A stretch of 64,000 bases of DNA from Impatiens glandulifera (Eukaryota; Streptophyta; Magnoliopsida; Ericales; Balsaminaceae), in contig NC_061864.1 of the NCBI RefSeq assembly GCF_907164915.1, forward strand, positions 4,609,389 through 4,673,388, given 5' to 3'. Made by a program: the position numbers and the translations under genes. The notes beneath the pieces were generated by a model. It had not been told where the DNA came from, did not search any database, and saw only the letters and a program-made list of their open reading frames with translations. Below are positions 60,101 through 64,000 of the stretch, piece after piece (within the stretch, counting starts at the first letter, position 1; each line of letters starts with the position of its first letter).

Positions 60101-62053
60101 TTTGTTCTTATTTTTTTGTTCATACAGGGAATCACTACCTACGAGTATGTTGTTGCCATGAGGATACAAAGCGAGCCTCCTGGACAGTCTATTGATGGAG
60201 AACAACTTAGTTTACCATCTTCTCCCACTGGTTCTGTCGTAACTGCAACTAGTGGAAGAAGCTCTCTGGGAGTTGGCCTGCAGTATAAAGGGGTGGCTTG
60301 GTGTACCCCTCCAAGAATACAGCAGGTACAAATGGTCAATTTTGCTCTATTGTCTTGTTATGGGAGCTGACTTGTAGGTAGAATGGTTAGATTTTCTAAT
60401 CATATATCATTGTTTGCTCTTCATTGCATTTTTAAAACAAAACAAGTTGTTGCTTGTGAAGTCCATCTCATTAAATAGTTAACTTCCAGGGTTTGATAAC
60501 ACAACTTATCTCCTAATAATGTTGTGTTTGATAACAAAATCTGAGTAATTAAGTGCTTATTTAAAATAAAGTCAATTTGATAATGTTTATTTAGATTCTG
60601 CTAGAATTAAATAAAAAATTAAGCTAAAATATTTAGCTTAATTCGTTCAGTTATGAATGACTTAACAGTAATACTAGCATACACAAGACAACTTAAACTT
60701 TTGAAGATTAATTAAATTAAATCACTATAAATGTAAAATAGTTTTTAAGTACTTTTTCTGACATCAGTTTCACCATTTTATCAAATCAACTTGCATATCT
60801 AATACTTGAAATTTAGATATTTTCATTTGGTTTATTCACCATTTTTTTTTGTACTTATCTAATATGGCACTTAAAAGTTCAGTATTCATCTAACATTCAT
60901 CACTTAATTTTCAGTTTTATAAGGGTAAATTAAGAGCATACATATCATATCAATTTTAACACCTTTAAATTAATCAAATTACATTATTATAAGGGTAAAA
61001 TAGTGTTTTAAGTACTTAAAATTTATATATTTTCATTTGGTTTACCAACATTTATTTTCCACACTTTACTATTTCGGCACTTAAAATTTTTTATTCTGTC
61101 ATGTCACTTAATTTTCAGTATAATGAAACCTCAGTTTTGTGTTGATTGGTTTGATGACACATGTTAAGCAGGATGAAATCGTTCACCAGTTGGAGCCAGG
61201 ACGATTGCCATCCACATCGGATCCAGATACAGTTCTTCAGCTGCCTGATAAGGGCCAGGGCCGGAAACAACCAAAACGCCCCGTCCGTATCAGTGCATGG
61301 CAGCTCGCGAAGCTGGATTCAAAAGAAGCGATCAAAGCAGGTGCCAACGCAAGAGCTTCATCATCAGTTCTTCGCCCAGTAAATCCTCCTCTAAGAAATC
61401 ATCATCAACCTTACGACAGCGATCAACTATCAAGCAGCAATGTTAGCGGAAGAAGCAGTCCTGTTAGCATCAACAACCCACCAGCAAATGACAGAAACTC
61501 CAGATCCGGACCATCAAGGGCCTTTTCAACCAAAAGCTCTTACCCTCCTAGCCGTGCCAGCAGAGAAGATTCTGAATCATGTGCTCACAGCCTGAGCAAC
61601 ATCAGCGGTGGTAATCAGTCTCCTTGGTCTGTCAGGGCAAGCGACGGTATCCAAACCGACGTCATCGACAGTCTGACGCGCATACCCACAAGAAGGAACA
61701 ACACCACCATCAACAACCTGGGTCCTGCAGAAAACTCGAGGTCATCTGTTTTCTGGGACCAAGAAGCCGGTAGGTTTGTGTCTGCAGCCACTAGAAGTGT
61801 GGGTTCATCTTCTTCCAATGCTCCCGGGGCTGAGCTGTTGTACACAGGTCAGTCGATCTTCTTCGGTGGGCCCCTGGTCAACGGACAGTCGAGCCGAGGA
61901 GTGGCTAGAAATAATGTTTCTGGTGCGGCGGGGAGAGGTCAGACGTCTGGTAGTTATTACCAGCATATGGGGAGAACACAAAGAGGCGGGCAGCTGCCCG
62001 TGTTTGTACCCAGTGATTCCAACCAACCACATTCTTCTTCTAAACTTCCTTGA
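57175..62053 (+). CDS. DHHC protein S-acyltransferase (PAT19-22 group)
   Basis: Ten exons: 57175-57219, 57371-57484, 57562-57667, 57914-58119, 58439-58507, 58944-59015, 59139-59267, 59941-60021, 60128-60325 and 61172-62053. The product is 633 residues. Two membrane segments lie at about 16-36 and 45-65. The Cys-rich domain starts [19 protein letters not shown] and contains DHHC at 176-179, where C179 carries the acyl intermediate. Two further membrane segments lie at about 190-212 and 247-270. TTYE (277-280) is the family's TTxE motif. A long Ser/Asn-rich cytosolic tail (about 340-633) starts with a basic patch ([20 protein letters not shown]). The long tail is typical of Arabidopsis PAT19-PAT22 (At1g69420 group), plasma-membrane and endomembrane palmitoyltransferases. 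Substrates are unknown; neighbouring kinases with Cys-rich N-termini are palmitoylation targets in general terms only. Confidence 0.9.
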
Positions 62054-62515
62054 CAATTTCACTTTTCCACAAATGTTTTTTTTTCCTTATTTTTCTAATG
62101 TTAACAGAATTATCGCTTAACGATAAACCTACTGATTTTAGCATTTTTAAGGGGTTTTATTGTGAGATTTAATTTAGGCTTTGTTTAATGTTAGATTATT
62201 GAAAATAAGTTATTTACATTATTTTGAAAAAAACTAAAATAACGGTCTCCGGTTCACTTCTGTTACTCTGAACTTTATTGAACCGGTTCTCCATCTCAAA
62301 ACCTATCTCCCATACATATTCTCTCTTTATACGTGGATGCTTCTCTCTATATCATACGCCTTTTCTTCCATTGTTTGGTTTGTTTGCTTGTTCATACGCC
62401 ATTTCTCCCATTCCATTTGTTTCATTTTGTTGATTGTTACATTTCTTGAATTCCATCTCATTTCCCGTTTGGAAGTTTTGATTTTGGCGGCATCTGTTTC
62501 TAATGAATTGTAAAT
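62054..62515. other. acyltransferase 3' UTR and MLO promoter
   Basis: About 460 bp between two same-strand genes. The right half is rich in TTTCTC/CATTCC pyrimidine tracts typical of a plant leader. No gene was seen. Confidence 0.5.
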
Positions 62516-64000
62516 ATGACGGGAGGAGGAGAAGAAGGTGCGAGACAGCTCGATCAAACGCCAACCTGGGCAGTTGCTCTGGTTTGCAGTGTAATAGTCA
62601 TCATCTCGATAGGGTTAGAGGAAGTTCTTCATCTGATTGGGGAGGTAATTTTGAATTTACATGTATCATCATCCGTTCTTATGGAGTTGCGATAGGGTTT
62701 ATTCTCAGTTTTAGCTTCAAAAACTTGATATTAGTCCCCCAATCGATTATATAGTGGTTTGAAGAAAGGAAAAAGAAAGCTATGCTTGAAGCACTGGAGA
62801 AGATTAAAGCTGGTAAGAGAATTGAACTAAAAGGCTATACGATTGGTTAATTGGAATTGAAAAATTAGTATTTCTGACATGTAGAACGATTATTATAACT
62901 TGGCAGAGCTTATGATTCTAGGGTTCATTTCCCTTCTGTTGACATTTGGGCAAAAATACATTTCAAGAATCTGTATTCCTTACATAGCAGCCGATACAAT
63001 GTTGCCGTGCAACATTAAACAGTCTCCCCACCAACGTGGAACCCATCATGTTTTTCCGTTTAAGAACGAGCCACAACACAACCCTAGAAGGCTATTGTTG
63101 TATGATCATAGACTTTTATCAAGTGGAAGCCCTCCAAATGGCTGTAAGGCGGTAACTAACTCTGCAATCATCTCGTTTCCTTTTCTTTTCTTTCCGAGAG
63201 CTCTAGAAAGACTAACTAGCTAACTGAAAATCGTTTGTTCACAGGGACATGTTCCTATGATATCTATTGAGGCTTTACATCAACTGCATATCTTCATATT
63301 CTTCTTGGCTATTTTTCATGTTATATATAGTGCTATAACAATGACTCTTGGAAGAATGAAGGTAAGACAATGTATATTTCCTCTCAATTTCTTGCCATTT
63401 TGATAAATAGTTTATTAATATCATGCAGATTCGCTTGTGGAAGGAATGGGAACACGAAACTCAAAAGGAGAATGAAGCTAATGGTACTTACTTCTCCTCA
63501 TTTAAATCAAATTATTTTCAAATGAAACAACTTTTCTACTGTCTTACTTGCAGATCCTAAGAATTTCCGGCTTACTCATGAAACTTCGTTTGTCAAAGGC
63601 CACACAAACTTCATGACCCAAACACCTTTCCTCTTTTATGTTGTAAGGATCATATTACATTTGCAGGAATCATGAAATCCATTTATTTTTATCCAAGCAC
63701 CTTATGGCCTAATTGCAGGCATGTTTCTGTCGGCAATTCTTTAGGTCAGTTACTAAAGCTGACTACCTGTCCTTGCGCGAGGGATTCATATCTGTAAGTG
63801 AAAAAAGTGCTACAATTACAAACTATGAAGAATGCTAGGTTTAAAAAGAAATCAATGATCTTAATCTTTTAGGTTCATTTAGCACCTGGAAGTAAGTTTA
63901 ACTTCCAAAAGTATATTAAAAGATCGCTAGAAGACGATTTCAAAGTAGTTGTCGGAATCAGGTATCATGTTTCGTGTTCTTTTTGAAGTTTTTAGTAGAT
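62516..64000 (+). CDS. MLO-like seven-transmembrane protein, 5' part
   Basis: Eight exons are visible: 62516-62644, 62755-62812, 62907-63151, 63245-63361, 63429-63483, 63554-63642, 63719-63793 and 63874-63961. A donor at 63962 shows that the gene continues past the window. About 285 residues are covered. Landmarks of MLO proteins are [14 protein letters not shown] (first membrane helix), [29 protein letters not shown], the extracellular region with paired Cys, [36 protein letters not shown] and the basic [14 protein letters not shown] proteins are plasma-membrane, calmodulin-regulated calcium channels. Different clades act in powdery-mildew susceptibility, pollen-tube reception or root thigmomorphogenesis. 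The calmodulin-binding C-terminus lies outside the window, so the clade cannot be set. The part seen is intact. Confidence 0.93.

Overview
This is eukaryotic nuclear DNA from a flowering plant, most likely a eudicot. The genes have many GT-AG introns, the intergenic DNA is very AT-rich, and the gene families are plant-type: a chloroplast GAPDH B subunit with its redox tail, an MLO protein, receptor-like cytoplasmic kinases (RLCKs), a P-type PPR protein and a plant DHHC acyltransferase. Exons were joined by hand from splice motifs and reading phase. Every multi-exon model keeps an open frame from start to stop, except the MLO gene, which runs off the right edge.

Layout. 0-19 kb: a CIP8-like RING E3 ligase (+), a PNM1-like PPR protein (+), a PIX13/KIN3-like RLCK (-), an ASG5/PBL21-like RLCK (-) and a BRD7/9-type bromodomain protein (-). 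19-32 kb: gene-poor and mobile-element-rich. It holds a 2.1-kb fold-back element built on an inverted 20-bp minisatellite, a FAR1-like fragment, a truncated Ty1/copia element with both LTRs, several MITE-like inverted repeats and a nuclear copy of plastid rRNA-operon DNA. 32-48 kb: an HMGB2/3-like gene (+) and a 28-exon FANCJ/BRIP1-type Fe-S helicase (-), with two tRNA-derived SINEs in its introns and a third, of another family, just past its 3' end. 48-64 kb: a decayed LINE tail, a conserved plant protein of unknown function (+), chloroplast GAPB (-), a DHHC protein S-acyltransferase (+) and the 5' part of an MLO gene (+).

The genes are ordinary single-copy nuclear genes and not an operon. 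The order ASG5-type kinase, bromodomain protein, HMGB, FANCJ helicase matches, from memory, Arabidopsis chromosome 1 around At1g20650-At1g20750, so the mobile-element-rich 12 kb appears to have grown inside an old conserved block. The most unusual structure is the inverted minisatellite at 21.75-23.89 kb. The next most interesting points are the plant-specific CxxC/CxxC domain at the FANCJ C-terminus and the SINE copies with target-site duplications.
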